A DNA stretch of 39,496 bases, taken from Gammaproteobacteria bacterium (lineage in GTDB: Bacteria > Actinomycetota > Acidimicrobiia > Spongiisociales > UBA4744). Positions 7,235 through 15,719 of this stretch are shown here, piece after piece. The position numbers and the translations under genes were made by a program. The notes below the pieces were generated by a model. It had not been told where the DNA came from and searched no databases. It worked only from the letters and a program-made list of their open reading frames with translations. The DNA is taken from positions 1 to 39,496 of the forward strand of contig JAACED010000016.1 in the NCBI GenBank assembly GCA_011682695.1, read 5' to 3'. Within the stretch, counting starts at the first letter, position 1. Every line of letters begins with the position of its first letter.

Positions 7235-7720
7235 ATGTTGGCAACCGATTGGTCACCGTTCACATCGTTGATCGAACGTGATCTGCAGGACATGATGAAT
7301 CGCTTCTTCGGCGTCTTGCGTCCCACGGAGTCCGAGACCACGTGGGTGTGGCGTCCGCGGGTCGATATCTACCGCGACCACAGCGACCTGGTTGTGGAGG
7401 CGGAACTGCCTGGCATCGACCCCGAGAAGGATCTCGATATCACCGTCGAGGGCAACGTCCTTCACCTTCGTGGCTCCCGCTCCTACGAACGGGATGTCGA
7501 AGAGGGCGATCTCTACGTGCGGGAGCGGACCTTCGGTAGCTTCCAGCGAGACCTGATGATCCCGGAGGGCATCGACGCCGACGAGCTGGATGCCCACTAT
7601 GAGGGTGGCGTGCTGACGATCCGCATGCCGCTTCCGGAGAGTCTCAGCAGGAAGCCGAAGAAACTGGAGGTCAAGGTCGGCAAGACCAAGAAGTTGGGCC
7701 GCGCGGCCAAAGCCGCGTGA
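7235..7720 (+). CDS. hsp20: Hsp20/alpha-crystallin small heat shock protein
   Basis: ATP-independent holdase that binds unfolding proteins. 161 residues: short N-terminal arm with a DMMNRFFGVL helix, an alpha-crystallin domain (about 38-140) with VDIYRDHSDLVVEAELPGI and a typical ERTFGSFQRDLMIPEGID strand, then the GGVLTIRMPLPE motif, and a Lys-rich tail. The ATG at 7235 has a near-perfect ribosome binding site (GGAGGTGA). The gene carries its own leader and terminator and sits between dprA and xerC, which are normally adjacent, with direct repeats on both sides. This suggests insertion of hsp20 into the operon. Confidence 0.95.
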   Translation: MLATDWSPFTSLIERDLQDMMNRFFGVLRPTESETTWVWRPRVDIYRDHSDLVVEAELPGIDPEKDLDITVEGNVLHLRGSRSYERDVEEGDLYVRERTFGSFQRDLMIPEGIDADELDAHYEGGVLTIRMPLPESLSRKPKKLEVKVGKTKKLGRAAKAA

Positions 7721-7738
7721 GGCTCCTCTCGCACCATC

Positions 7739-7762
7739 GGGGGCGCCCATTCGGGCGCCCCC
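7739..7762 (+). terminator. Hairpin terminator of hsp20
   Basis: GGGGGCGCCC (7739-7748), loop ATTC, GGGCGCCCCC (7753-7762): a perfect 10-bp GC stem 18 bases after the hsp20 stop. No U-tract follows, as is common in actinobacteria. Confidence 0.65.
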
Positions 7763-7796
7763 GGCGCGTTCATGGCGCCGAGCCATGCCGCAGATG

Positions 7797-7874
7797 CTGC
7801 GGATTGTTGACCGCCCCGGCATCTGCGGCAACCATGGACACATGGCTGCAATCCCTGAGCTGCCCGACTGGGCG
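7797..7874 (+). repeat. Direct repeat copy B (at xerC start)
   Basis: Partner of 7029-7100. It contains the xerC ATG (7842) and its first eleven codons, preceded by bases that resemble the end of dprA (CTGCGGATTGTTGACC against CTGCCGGAATCGTTGACC). It has 8 bases (ATGGACAC) that copy A lacks. Confidence 0.85.
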
Positions 7875-8735
7875 TGTGCTCCCGTCGATGACTATCTGAT
7901 GCGGTTGGCATCACAGCGCCACCTGTCGGTGCACACCCTTGCCGCCTACCGCCGCGACCTCAGCCAGTTCATGGAGTTCTGTGATCGGGCCGGGGCCGCC
8001 GACATCGCCAAGATCGACCGATCGATGGTTCGCCGGTTCCTTGCCTACCTGGATACCAGGGGATACGCACGGCGTTCCGTGGCGCGCAAGGCCTCCGCCG
8101 TGCGGAGTTTCTTCTCCGATCAGGTTCGGCACGGAGCGGTGGAGGTGAATCCCTCCGATCAACTGGGTAGGCCGCGCCGCCCAGGAACGCTCCCGCATGC
8201 CTTGCCCAGCAGGACCGTGCGCGTGATCCTCGACGAGCTGAACGGCGACGACCCGGTGTCACTGAGAGATCGTGCGCTTCTCGAAGTGCTGTATGCGACA
8301 GGACTGCGAGTGGCGGAGTTGGCGAGTCTGCAGGTCGGCACCGTTCGAGACGCCGAGTTCGTTCGCGTTGCGGGAAAGGGTGCCAGAGAAAGGGTGGTTC
8401 CGCTGGGTCGTCCTGCCAGGACGGCGCTCGCTCGGTATCTCGCCGCGGGGCGCCCCAAACTCGCTTCTCCGGATGCGGGCGGGGCGCTGTGGATCGGTGT
8501 GCGGGGCGGTCCCCTCGGTGTCCGCGGGATTCGAAGAGTCGTCCGCCGACGCGCGGCGACATTCCCGCACGCGTTCCGGCATTCCTTCGCAACGCACCTG
8601 CTCGAAGGGGGAGCAGATCTGCGCGTTGTCCAGGAGTTACTCGGTCACATTGAACTGGGGACCACCCAGATTTACACTGCTATCACCCGTGAGCATCTCA
8701 AGGCGACGTATGAGCGAAGTCACCCGCGGGCCTGA
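7842..8735 (+). CDS. xerC: Tyrosine recombinase XerC
   Basis: Site-specific recombinase that, with XerD, resolves chromosome dimers at dif. The ATG at 7842 gives 297 residues, the usual Xer length; an in-frame start at 7785 would add 19 residues derived from the upstream repeat. The N-terminal SAM-like DNA-binding domain covers about residues 12-100. Catalytic residues are all present: R156 (ATGLRVAEL), K179 (AGKGARERVV), H243 and R246 (HAFRHSFATHLL), H269 (LLGH) and Y278 (TQIYT). Position in the dprA-whiG block supports XerC rather than a phage integrase. The end overlaps the sigma gene by 26 bases. Confidence 0.92.
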   Translation: MAAIPELPDWACAPVDDYLMRLASQRHLSVHTLAAYRRDLSQFMEFCDRAGAADIAKIDRSMVRRFLAYLDTRGYARRSVARKASAVRSFFSDQVRHGAVEVNPSDQLGRPRRPGTLPHALPSRTVRVILDELNGDDPVSLRDRALLEVLYATGLRVAELASLQVGTVRDAEFVRVAGKGARERVVPLGRPARTALARYLAAGRPKLASPDAGGALWIGVRGGPLGVRGIRRVVRRRAATFPHAFRHSFATHLLEGGADLRVVQELLGHIELGTTQIYTAITREHLKATYERSHPRA

Positions 8736-9522
8736 TCGGGCACCAGACGACCATCTGGACGAGCTGTGGAGGCGTTTCAAGGCCACAGGGGATCCAAAGG
8801 CCCGGGAAGGCCTCATCCTGCATTTCTCCCCACTGGTGAAGTTCGTCGCCGGCCGCATCGGTGCCGGGTTGCCTTCGAACGTGGACCGGTCCGACCTGAT
8901 TTCCGACGGGATCTTCGGCCTCATGGACGCGCTCGACAAGTACGACACCGACAGGGGTGTCAAGTTCGAGACCTATGCGATCAACCGCATCAGGGGGGCA
9001 ATCCTCGACGAACTCCGGGCCCTCGACTGGGCTCCTCGCTCTCTGCGTGCACGCGCCCGCGAGCTCGAGCGCTCACACGCCGAGCTGGAGCACCGATTCC
9101 AACGCTCTCCGACCGAAGAGGAACTCGCAGCGCACCTGGGCGTTCCACTCTCGGATCTGCTCGATACGATGGCGGAGGTCTCCTCGGCAGGAGTCGTCGC
9201 ACTCGACGAGCTGCTCGCCCCCGGTCGTGACAAGACCAAGGTCGGTGAGCTGCTCCCGGACCCGAAGGGAGTCGATCCGGAAGCGGCCTATCAGGAGGAG
9301 GAGGTCAAGCGTGTGCTCGCGGACGCCATCAATCGGCTGGCCGAACGAGAGCGTCTCGTCCTGACCCTCTACTACTACGAAGGGCTGACCCTGGCAGAAA
9401 TCGGACAGGTCCTGGGTGTGACCGAGTCCCGGGTCTGTCAGATCCACACGAAGTCCGTGATGAGCCTGCGGCATCGCTTGACCGAGCCTGCCTTCCGGGG
9501 AGCGCCCGAACTTCGCACGTAG
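8710..9522 (+). CDS. whiG: WhiG/FliA-family RNA polymerase sigma factor
   Basis: Alternative sigma-70 factor (SigD/FliA/WhiG group) of 270 residues. Region 2 includes LVKFVAGRIGAGLP, DLISDGIFGLMDALDKYD and GVKFETYAINRIRGAILDELR; region 3 has RSPTEEELAAHLG; region 4 has INRLAERERLVLTLYYYEGLTLAEIGQVL and ESRVCQIH. In Streptomyces the homologue at this locus controls sporulation, and in motile bacteria it controls flagellar genes; the target here cannot be told. No anti-sigma factor is adjacent. The ATG at 8710 lies inside the end of xerC, indicating coupling. Confidence 0.93.
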   Translation: MSEVTRGPDRAPDDHLDELWRRFKATGDPKAREGLILHFSPLVKFVAGRIGAGLPSNVDRSDLISDGIFGLMDALDKYDTDRGVKFETYAINRIRGAILDELRALDWAPRSLRARARELERSHAELEHRFQRSPTEEELAAHLGVPLSDLLDTMAEVSSAGVVALDELLAPGRDKTKVGELLPDPKGVDPEAAYQEEEVKRVLADAINRLAERERLVLTLYYYEGLTLAEIGQVLGVTESRVCQIHTKSVMSLRHRLTEPAFRGAPELRT

Positions 9523-9531
9523 TCGGGGTGG

Positions 9532-9597
9532 TACAGTTGCGCAATCACGCACGCCTGTCGTGACTCCCCGACGGTCGGAACTTGGTTCCGTGGGGAG
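9532..9597 (+). promoter_or_regulatory. rpsB promoter and leader hairpin
   Basis: A TACAGT box (9532-9537) could be the -10 of the rpsB operon. Its leader holds a two-part hairpin: outer stem CTCCCC (9564-9569) with GGGGAG (9592-9597), and inner stem CGGAAC (9576-9581) with GTTCCG (9585-9590) around a 3-base loop. An S2-binding autoregulatory leader is known in other bacteria; a similar role here is inference. Confidence 0.45.
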
Positions 9598-9648
9598 CGG
9601 TCCGAGGATCGAGATGGGCGGAGGAGCAACCGAAAGAGGAGGACATCT

Positions 9649-10368
9649 GTGTCCAACGTCACCATGAAACAGCTGCTGGAGGCCGGTGTCCACTTCGGGC
9701 ATCAGACCCGGCGCTGGAATCCCAAGATGGAGCCGTACATCTACGGCGCTCGAAACGGCATCCACATCATCGATCTGCGTCAGACGCTCGACCAGATCAA
9801 CCGCACCTACGACTTTGTGAGAGACGCCGTCGCCGACGGTGGGCTGGTGCTGTTTGTCGGTACCAAGAAGCAGGCGCAGGGCCCCATCGAGGAGGCTGCC
9901 ACTCGATCGGATATGCCGTATGTCAACTTCCGATGGCTCGGCGGCATGTTGACCAATTTCTCCACCATTCAGAAGCGCATCTTCTACATGAGAGAGCTCG
10001 AACGGATGGACGAGTCGGGCGAGATGGAGGCACTCCCGAAAAAGGAACGACTGCACCTGCGGCGCGAACTCTGGAAGCTTCAGCGGGTGCTCGGGGGTGT
10101 CCGTGATCTGAACCACCTGCCTCAGGCGCTGTTCATCGTCGACTTGAATGCAGAGCAGATTGCGCTCAAGGAAGCGTCTCGTCTCGGCATCCCTGTCATC
10201 GCACTCGTCGACACCAATTGTGATCCGGACCTGGTCGACTTCGTCATCCCAGGAAACGACGATGCCATCCGCTCTGCGCAGCTGATGGCCGGTTTCGTCG
10301 CCGCTGCGTGCATCGAGGGCCGGGAGATCGCGCTCAAGGGTTCGCCGAGCGACGAAGAGGCGAAGTGA
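9649..10368 (+). CDS. rpsB: 30S ribosomal protein S2
   Basis: S2 binds late to the small subunit near the head and is needed for S1 binding and initiation. The 239-residue protein starts [19 protein letters not shown] and contains [43 protein letters not shown] and the [19 protein letters not shown] segment, all diagnostic. The GTG start at 9649 is preceded by AGAGGAGGA. The stop overlaps the tsf ATG by one base (TGATG), so the two are coupled. Confidence 0.97.
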   Translation: MSNVTMKQLLEAGVHFGHQTRRWNPKMEPYIYGARNGIHIIDLRQTLDQINRTYDFVRDAVADGGLVLFVGTKKQAQGPIEEAATRSDMPYVNFRWLGGMLTNFSTIQKRIFYMRELERMDESGEMEALPKKERLHLRRELWKLQRVLGGVRDLNHLPQALFIVDLNAEQIALKEASRLGIPVIALVDTNCDPDLVDFVIPGNDDAIRSAQLMAGFVAAACIEGREIALKGSPSDEEAK

Positions 10369-10985
10369 TGGCCGACTTCACTGCAAAGGACGTGCAGCAA
10401 CTCCGCAAGGCGACCGGCGTGGGAATGATGGATGCGAAGAAGGCACTCGTCGAAACGGGGGGCGACTTCGAGAAAGCCAAGGAGTATCTGCGCGAGAAGG
10501 GTCTGGCGGACGCGAAGAAGCGGGCCGCCAGGGAGGCCAACGAAGGCGTCATCGGCGTGTACCTCCACCGTCAGCTTGGCCGACCGGTCATCGGGGTCCT
10601 GGTGGAACTCGCCTCGGAGACGGATTTCGTCGCCAAGAGCGAGGACTTCCAGCAGATGGCGAACGACGTCGCGATGCACGTGGCCGCCGCCCAGCCCCGC
10701 TGGGTCAGGCGTGAGGACGTACCGGCGGACGCTCTCGAACACGAGCGCGAGATGATCACTCGCCAGGCGAGGAACGAGGGCAAGCCGGAGAACATCATTC
10801 CCAGGATCGTGGAAGGCAAGATCAGTTCGTTCTACAAGGACTATGTCCTCGAAGAGCAGCCGTTCGTGAAGACCGAGACCTTCGACGGGACCGTGGGAGA
10901 GATGGTCGCCGGCCTCGCAGCGACGATGGGGGAGAATATCCGCGTGCGCCGCTTCGCAAGGCTGGCGGTCGGTGAGGAAGCCTGA
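10368..10985 (+). CDS. tsf: Elongation factor Ts
   Basis: EF-Ts exchanges GDP for GTP on EF-Tu. The 205-residue product is a short-form EF-Ts, as in Thermus and some actinobacteria. It starts [20 protein letters not shown] with [14 protein letters not shown], and has the core [16 protein letters not shown], which contains the TDFV residues that reach into EF-Tu. The start is the ATG overlapping the rpsB stop; open frame upstream of it is an out-of-frame reading of rpsB. pyrH begins on its stop codon. Confidence 0.97.
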   Translation: MADFTAKDVQQLRKATGVGMMDAKKALVETGGDFEKAKEYLREKGLADAKKRAAREANEGVIGVYLHRQLGRPVIGVLVELASETDFVAKSEDFQQMANDVAMHVAAAQPRWVRREDVPADALEHEREMITRQARNEGKPENIIPRIVEGKISSFYKDYVLEEQPFVKTETFDGTVGEMVAGLAATMGENIRVRRFARLAVGEEA

Positions 10986-11722
10986 TGGCTTCCGGTGACG
11001 ATATAGACCACAGAGAGGCACCCCGTCGCGTCCTGCTGAAGCTGTCGGGGGAGTCCTTCGCCGGCCCTACTGTCGGCTACGGAATCGATCCGGTGAGCGT
11101 GCAGCGGATCGCCGGTGAGATCTGCGAAGCGGTTTCGTTGGGGATCGAACTCGGCGTGGTCGTCGGTGGTGGCAACATCTTCCGGGGAGTGTCCGCGACC
11201 AAGGCCGGTATCGATCCGGCGACGGCAGACTCGATGGGCATGCTGGCGACGGTGATCAATGCTCTTGCGTTGCGAAGCGCGATCGAGAACGCAGGAATTC
11301 CCACCAGGGTGCAGACGGCGATCGCGATGCAGTCGTTCGCCGAACCGTACATTCGGCTGCGTGCCATCCGACATCTCGAGAAAGGCCGCGTCGTCATCTT
11401 CGCGGCAGGCACCGGGAATCCGTTCTTCACAACCGACACCGCGGCTGCATTGCGGGCCGTGGAGATCGGTGCGGAGGTGATGTTGAAGGCGACGTTGGTA
11501 GACGGTGTCTACGACGACGACCCTTCGGAGAATCCCGAGGCGGTTCTGCTCTCGGAGGTCGGCTACCTGGAGTTGATTTCCAAAGGTCTCCGGGTGATGG
11601 ACGCTACGGCGGCTACCATGTGCAAAGACCACAAGCTCCCGATCGTGGTGTTCAACATCACGAAACCTGAGAACATCGTCAAGGCGGTACGAGGAGAGAG
11701 GATCGGGACGCTGGTTCATTAG
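10985..11722 (+). CDS. pyrH: Uridylate kinase (UMP kinase)
   Basis: Phosphorylates UMP to UDP with ATP in pyrimidine nucleotide synthesis; bacterial PyrH belongs to the amino-acid-kinase fold and is usually GTP-activated and UTP-inhibited. 245 residues: [12 protein letters not shown] (Lys about 19), [12 protein letters not shown] (about 57-68), [49 protein letters not shown] and GLRVMDATA. The ATG shares a base with the tsf stop (TGATG). A short hydrophilic N-terminal extension of about 12 residues precedes the core. Confidence 0.97.
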   Translation: MASGDDIDHREAPRRVLLKLSGESFAGPTVGYGIDPVSVQRIAGEICEAVSLGIELGVVVGGGNIFRGVSATKAGIDPATADSMGMLATVINALALRSAIENAGIPTRVQTAIAMQSFAEPYIRLRAIRHLEKGRVVIFAAGTGNPFFTTDTAAALRAVEIGAEVMLKATLVDGVYDDDPSENPEAVLLSEVGYLELISKGLRVMDATAATMCKDHKLPIVVFNITKPENIVKAVRGERIGTLVH

Positions 11723-11730
11723 GAGGCGTC

Positions 11731-12282
11731 ATGATTCGGGAAGTACTCGGTGAAGCCCAACGGAAGATGGGCCAGGCGATCGAGCACGTGCAGGCCGAGT
11801 TCGCCACGGTGAGGACCGGCAGAGCCAACGCCGGAATCCTCAGTAGGGTCATGGTCGACTACTACGGGACACCGACGCCACTGCAGCAACTTGCATCATT
11901 CTCGGTACCTGAGCCTCGCCTGCTGATCGTCCAGCCTTACGACAAGACGTCGATCGGAGCCATCGAGAAGGCAATTCGGACCTCCAGCCTGGGATTGAAC
12001 CCCGCCAATGACGGACACGTTCTGCGACTCGCCTTCCCGACACTGACCGAGGAGCGGCGCATCGAGCTCACCAAAGTCGTTCGCCACATGGCCGAAGACG
12101 GCCGTGTGGCGGTACGCAACATCCGGCGCCACTCGATGAGCGAGCTGAATGAACTCCACGGAGAGATCTCCGACGACGACATCCGTCGGGCGGAAAAGGA
12201 GCTTCAGGAGCTCACGGACAAGATGGTGAGCAGGGTCGATGATCTGCTCGCCAACAAGGAACAGGAACTTCTCGAAGTATGA
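11731..12282 (+). CDS. frr: Ribosome recycling factor
   Basis: With EF-G, RRF splits the post-termination ribosome. The 183-residue protein shows the family pattern: HVQAEFATVRTGRANAGIL, YYGTPTPLQQLASFSVPEPRLL, IQPYDK-like VQPYDKTSIGAIEKAI, GLNPANDGHVLRLAFPTLTEERR and the C-terminal helices ending DDLLANKEQELLEV. GGAGG lies 6 bases before the ATG at 11731. The stop overlaps cdsA by 4 bases. uppS, found between frr and cdsA in many bacteria, is absent. Confidence 0.97.
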   Translation: MIREVLGEAQRKMGQAIEHVQAEFATVRTGRANAGILSRVMVDYYGTPTPLQQLASFSVPEPRLLIVQPYDKTSIGAIEKAIRTSSLGLNPANDGHVLRLAFPTLTEERRIELTKVVRHMAEDGRVAVRNIRRHSMSELNELHGEISDDDIRRAEKELQELTDKMVSRVDDLLANKEQELLEV

Positions 12283-13430
12283 GCGAGCACCAGGACGAAA
12301 GCGGAGGCGAAGTCGTCGCGTTCCCCGGGCGCCCTTCCGATGATCCCGAGCGAGATCTCCCCGACAGCGGTCGAGATGCAGAGGACTTCGAGGACTTCCT
12401 GACCGGCGCTTCGGTGCTCGACGGTTTCACGAGCGACGACTATCTGAGTGCGACGACCGAGGAGTACCGGGACCTTGCCGAGGCGATCGCGAAGGCGTCA
12501 CAAGAAGACGTCGAGATGCAGGCCGTTGCGGCCTCGATGCCGGGACTGGAACCGGGGCTCGTCGGCTTTGAGGACGTGACCGGTGAGCAACCGGCGGCCG
12601 AGGTCAAGGCCGGCCCCGGTCCCTCCGATACGCTGGTGCGAGCCGCCACGGGCATCGTGCTGCTTGCCGTTATCCTGGCCTTGCTGGCGCTCGGAGGAGG
12701 CTGGTTCGCATTCCTGGTGGGTGTACTGGCCCTGGTCGCACTCGGCGAGTTCTACAGCACTCTTCGGGGTGCAGGACACGTTCCCCTCGCGCTTTTCGGC
12801 TTTCTGGGTGCGATCGCCGTTCTCTCGGCGTCCTGGTTCGCCAATCGTCCCCTCGCCGCCATGGCGATGGCGCTCGGTAGCACGATCGTCGCGATCTTCT
12901 TCTGGTACGCACTCGTCCCGCGTAGGAACCCCTTGGAGAATGCCTCGTTCACCATCTTCGGCGTGATCTGGGTGGCGGGCCTCCTGTCGTTCGCGATGCC
13001 GATCATTCGTTCCCCCCAGTCGCAACAGCTGATCGTTGCCATCGTCGTGCTCACGGCCCTGTTCGATGCCGGTTCCTACTTCGTCGGGCGTTCCTTTGGT
13101 CGCATTCTCCTTGCCCCGAACCTGTCACCGGGCAAGACCCTGGAAGGACTCGTCGGCGGGGTAGTCGTTGCTTTTGCAGCGGCGTTTGGGCTCTCGCTCA
13201 TCTCGTGGTTCGGTTTCAGTCTCGGAGGCGCGCTGTGGATGGCGGCCGTCATCTCCGTGTTTGCCCCGTTGGGTGATCTCGCAGAGTCGCTCGTCAAGCG
13301 GGCACTGGGGGTCAAGGACATGGGTGCGCTGCTCCCTGGTCATGGCGGCATCATCGATCGCCTGGACAGCTACTTGTTCACTATTCCGGTCGGCTACGTC
13401 CTCTTCCTCTGGCTCGGCTACTTGTCGTGA
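12279..13430 (+). CDS. cdsA: Phosphatidate cytidylyltransferase with acidic N-terminal extension
   Basis: CdsA makes CDP-diacylglycerol from phosphatidate and CTP at the membrane, the precursor of phospholipids. The 383-residue protein has an unusual soluble, acidic N-terminal segment (about 1-120) with VVAFPGRP and many Asp/Glu, then about eight membrane helices. The family signature is at the C-terminus: SLVKRALGVKDMGALLPGHG (337-356) followed by GIIDRLDSYLF. The ATG at 12279 overlaps the frr stop (ATGA), supporting the long form. dxr starts within its last codons. Confidence 0.95.
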   Translation: MSEHQDESGGEVVAFPGRPSDDPERDLPDSGRDAEDFEDFLTGASVLDGFTSDDYLSATTEEYRDLAEAIAKASQEDVEMQAVAASMPGLEPGLVGFEDVTGEQPAAEVKAGPGPSDTLVRAATGIVLLAVILALLALGGGWFAFLVGVLALVALGEFYSTLRGAGHVPLALFGFLGAIAVLSASWFANRPLAAMAMALGSTIVAIFFWYALVPRRNPLENASFTIFGVIWVAGLLSFAMPIIRSPQSQQLIVAIVVLTALFDAGSYFVGRSFGRILLAPNLSPGKTLEGLVGGVVVAFAAAFGLSLISWFGFSLGGALWMAAVISVFAPLGDLAESLVKRALGVKDMGALLPGHGGIIDRLDSYLFTIPVGYVLFLWLGYLS

Positions 13431-14566
13431 CACGGCCGCTCATTGTGCTCGGAGCGACCGGCTCGATCGGTCGCCAGGTGATCGAAGTCGCACATCGCCT
13501 CGGACGCGAGGTGAAAGCACTTGCGGCGCGCAGGGGTTCGGACGCGCTCGCCGAGCTGGCAGAGACATATCCAGATGCACTCATCGGTGTGGCCGCTCCC
13601 GCCGGCGACGAGCGGGAGCGATTCAGATCCTTCGGCTCGCGGGCTCGGTTTGGCCCTGAGGCCCTCGTCGAACTGGCTTCCATTCCGGGGACGGTCGTCG
13701 TCAACGGGGTTGTCGGTTCTGCCGGCCTCGCGGCATCGGTTGCCGCTCTGGAAGCCGGGAACCGTCTTGCCCTCGCCAACAAGGAGAGCCTGGTGGCGGG
13801 GGGCCCGGTCGTGCTCGACGCGCTCAGACGTGGCGGCGGAGAGTTGATTCCCGTCGATTCCGAACACTCTGCGCTGTTCCAATGTCTCGTAGGTGAACGC
13901 TCTCGAGACGTACGGCGCCTGATCCTCACCGCGTCCGGGGGGCCGTTGCGTTCCATGACCAGGGACGAGATCGTCAACGTCACGCCTGCAGAGGCGCTGG
14001 CACATCCGACGTGGTCGATGGGGCCACGAGTCACCATCGACTCTGCCACCTTGGCGAACAAGGGACTCGAAGTGATCGAGGCGCACTACCTCTTCGGGAT
14101 CGAGTACGAACGTATCGACGTGGTCGTGCACCCGCAGAGCATCGTGCACTCGCTCGTCGAGTTCGAGGACGGATCACTCAAGGCGCAGATCGGTGAACCG
14201 GACATGCGAATACCGATCCAGTACGCCATCACTTATCCGAACAGGGAACGTGGGGGCGGACAGTTCGACTTGGCCGGCAAGACCCTCACGTTCTTCGAGC
14301 CGGATGCAGAATCGTTCCCTGCGCTCGGTGTCATCCTGGAGGCGGGGAGACGAGGAGGATCGGCGCCGGCCGCCGTCAACGCGGCCGACGAGATCGCCGT
14401 CAGGGCGTTTCTGGACGGCCGTCTGGGGTTGCTCGGCATCGCCTCCGTTCTCGAACAGACCATCGAGCGGATACCGACGATCGATGTCCGCACCGTCGAC
14501 GATGTGCTGGCGGTCGACGCGGAGGCGCGTGCGGTTGCGAGCTCGTTGATCGGCGGTGCGTGCTGA
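13427..14566 (+). CDS. dxr: 1-deoxy-D-xylulose-5-phosphate reductoisomerase
   Basis: Second enzyme of the MEP isoprenoid pathway: converts DXP to MEP with NADPH and a divalent metal. 379 residues, GTG start overlapping cdsA by 4 bases. Motifs: LGATGSIGRQ (NADPH), LALANKESLVAGG, PVDSEHSALFQCL (metal ligands), LTASGGPLR, HPTWSMGPRVTIDSATLANK and VHPQSIVHSLVEFEDGS, which together form the complete active site. The C-terminal helical domain ends near SLIGGAC. ispG lies two genes downstream, so two MEP enzymes flank rseP. Confidence 0.96.
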   Translation: MTRPLIVLGATGSIGRQVIEVAHRLGREVKALAARRGSDALAELAETYPDALIGVAAPAGDERERFRSFGSRARFGPEALVELASIPGTVVVNGVVGSAGLAASVAALEAGNRLALANKESLVAGGPVVLDALRRGGGELIPVDSEHSALFQCLVGERSRDVRRLILTASGGPLRSMTRDEIVNVTPAEALAHPTWSMGPRVTIDSATLANKGLEVIEAHYLFGIEYERIDVVVHPQSIVHSLVEFEDGSLKAQIGEPDMRIPIQYAITYPNRERGGGQFDLAGKTLTFFEPDAESFPALGVILEAGRRGGSAPAAVNAADEIAVRAFLDGRLGLLGIASVLEQTIERIPTIDVRTVDDVLAVDAEARAVASSLIGGAC

Positions 14567-14606
14567 TGGTCGGTAGGTCCGCGTTCCCGGTACCGTTGGG
14601 GGCGAC

Positions 14607-15719
14607 ATGAGTGGCGGTCTGATCATGCTCGTTGCGGTGGTCGTCTCGATCATGATTCACGAGGCGGGCCATTTCGTTGCTGCGCGGGCCACCGGGATGA
14701 AGGTCACGGAGTTCTTCCTCGGGTTCGGGCCCAAGATCTGGTCGACGACGCGTGGCGAGACCGAGTTCGGGATCAAGGCAATCCCCCTGGGTGGATACAA
14801 CAAGATCGCAGGCATGGATCCCCTCGAGGAGATAGCGCCCGAAGATGTCGGTCGCACCTATCGTGACAAGAAGTTCTGGGCGAAGTCCGTCGTCGTGCTG
14901 GCAGGAGTGTTCCTGCATTTCGTCCTTGCCTACCTGATCTTCTTCGGCATTCTCATCGGTTACGGCATCGAGAATCCCGACCAGCCGCTGACGACGATGG
15001 CGGCGATTCAACTGACGCTCGATGACGGCAGTGTCAGCCCCGCTGCCACCGCCGGCCTCCAGGCCGGCGATCGGATCATGGCGGTGGACGGAGTACCGGT
15101 GTCCGACTGGGATCAGCTTGTCGATCTCATCGCCGATGGGCCGAACCAGGAGGTTTCTCTGACGGTGCTCCGGGACGGGACAACCGTTGAACTCGACACG
15201 ACACTCGCATCGAGGGTGAACGAACAGGGTGAAACCGTCGGCTACCTGGGTGTCAGTCCGGAGTACCAGACCGAGTCCGTCGGAGTACTCCGTGCCGCCG
15301 GCCTCGCCGGACGAGCCGTGGGATTCACGACCGTCGAGACGATCACCTCCCTCGGGAACCTCGTTCGTCCGTCATCCCTCGCCCGTCTGGCCGGAGCGTT
15401 CATCGGCAACACCGACGTGCCAAACGACATCCGTCCCGTGAGTCCCATCGGCATCGTTCACCTTGGAGAAGGGTTGGGTTTCCAGGCGTTGCTCGTACTC
15501 ATCGGACTAATCAACATCGTGCTCGGCGTCTTCAACGGGTTGCCCTTGTATCCGCTCGACGGTGGGCACTTCATGGTGGCGCTGTACGAGCGAGTCAGCG
15601 GTCGCAAGGCGGACATGCGCAAACTGATGCCCGTGGCGGCTGCCGTGATCGTACTTGTGATCTTTCTCTTCTCCGTCGCGCTGTTGCTCGACATCGTCAA
15701 CCCGATCAGTCCCGGATGA
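14607..15719 (+). CDS. rseP: Site-2 intramembrane metalloprotease RseP family
   Basis: M50 zinc protease that cuts membrane proteins within the bilayer, for example anti-sigma factors (RseP, Mycobacterium Rip1). 370 residues. The zinc motif MIHEAGHFVAA is at 17-27 in the first helix (H18, E19, H22). A helix follows around 90-113, a single PDZ domain spans about 130-205 (AGLQAGDRIMAVDGV), and the third conserved motif NGLPLYPLDGGH comes near residue 310. The ATG at 14607 is used; the only gap from dxr is 40 bp. The stop overlaps ispG by 4 bases. Confidence 0.93.
   Translation: MSGGLIMLVAVVVSIMIHEAGHFVAARATGMKVTEFFLGFGPKIWSTTRGETEFGIKAIPLGGYNKIAGMDPLEEIAPEDVGRTYRDKKFWAKSVVVLAGVFLHFVLAYLIFFGILIGYGIENPDQPLTTMAAIQLTLDDGSVSPAATAGLQAGDRIMAVDGVPVSDWDQLVDLIADGPNQEVSLTVLRDGTTVELDTTLASRVNEQGETVGYLGVSPEYQTESVGVLRAAGLAGRAVGFTTVETITSLGNLVRPSSLARLAGAFIGNTDVPNDIRPVSPIGIVHLGEGLGFQALLVLIGLINIVLGVFNGLPLYPLDGGHFMVALYERVSGRKADMRKLMPVAAAVIVLVIFLFSVALLLDIVNPISPG

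Noticed and set aside
8710-8735. Possible phage integrase next to a sigma factor suggesting a prophage
   Set aside because: The recombinase has Xer length and sits in the conserved dprA-xerC-whiG-rpsB order; no phage genes or att site are seen.
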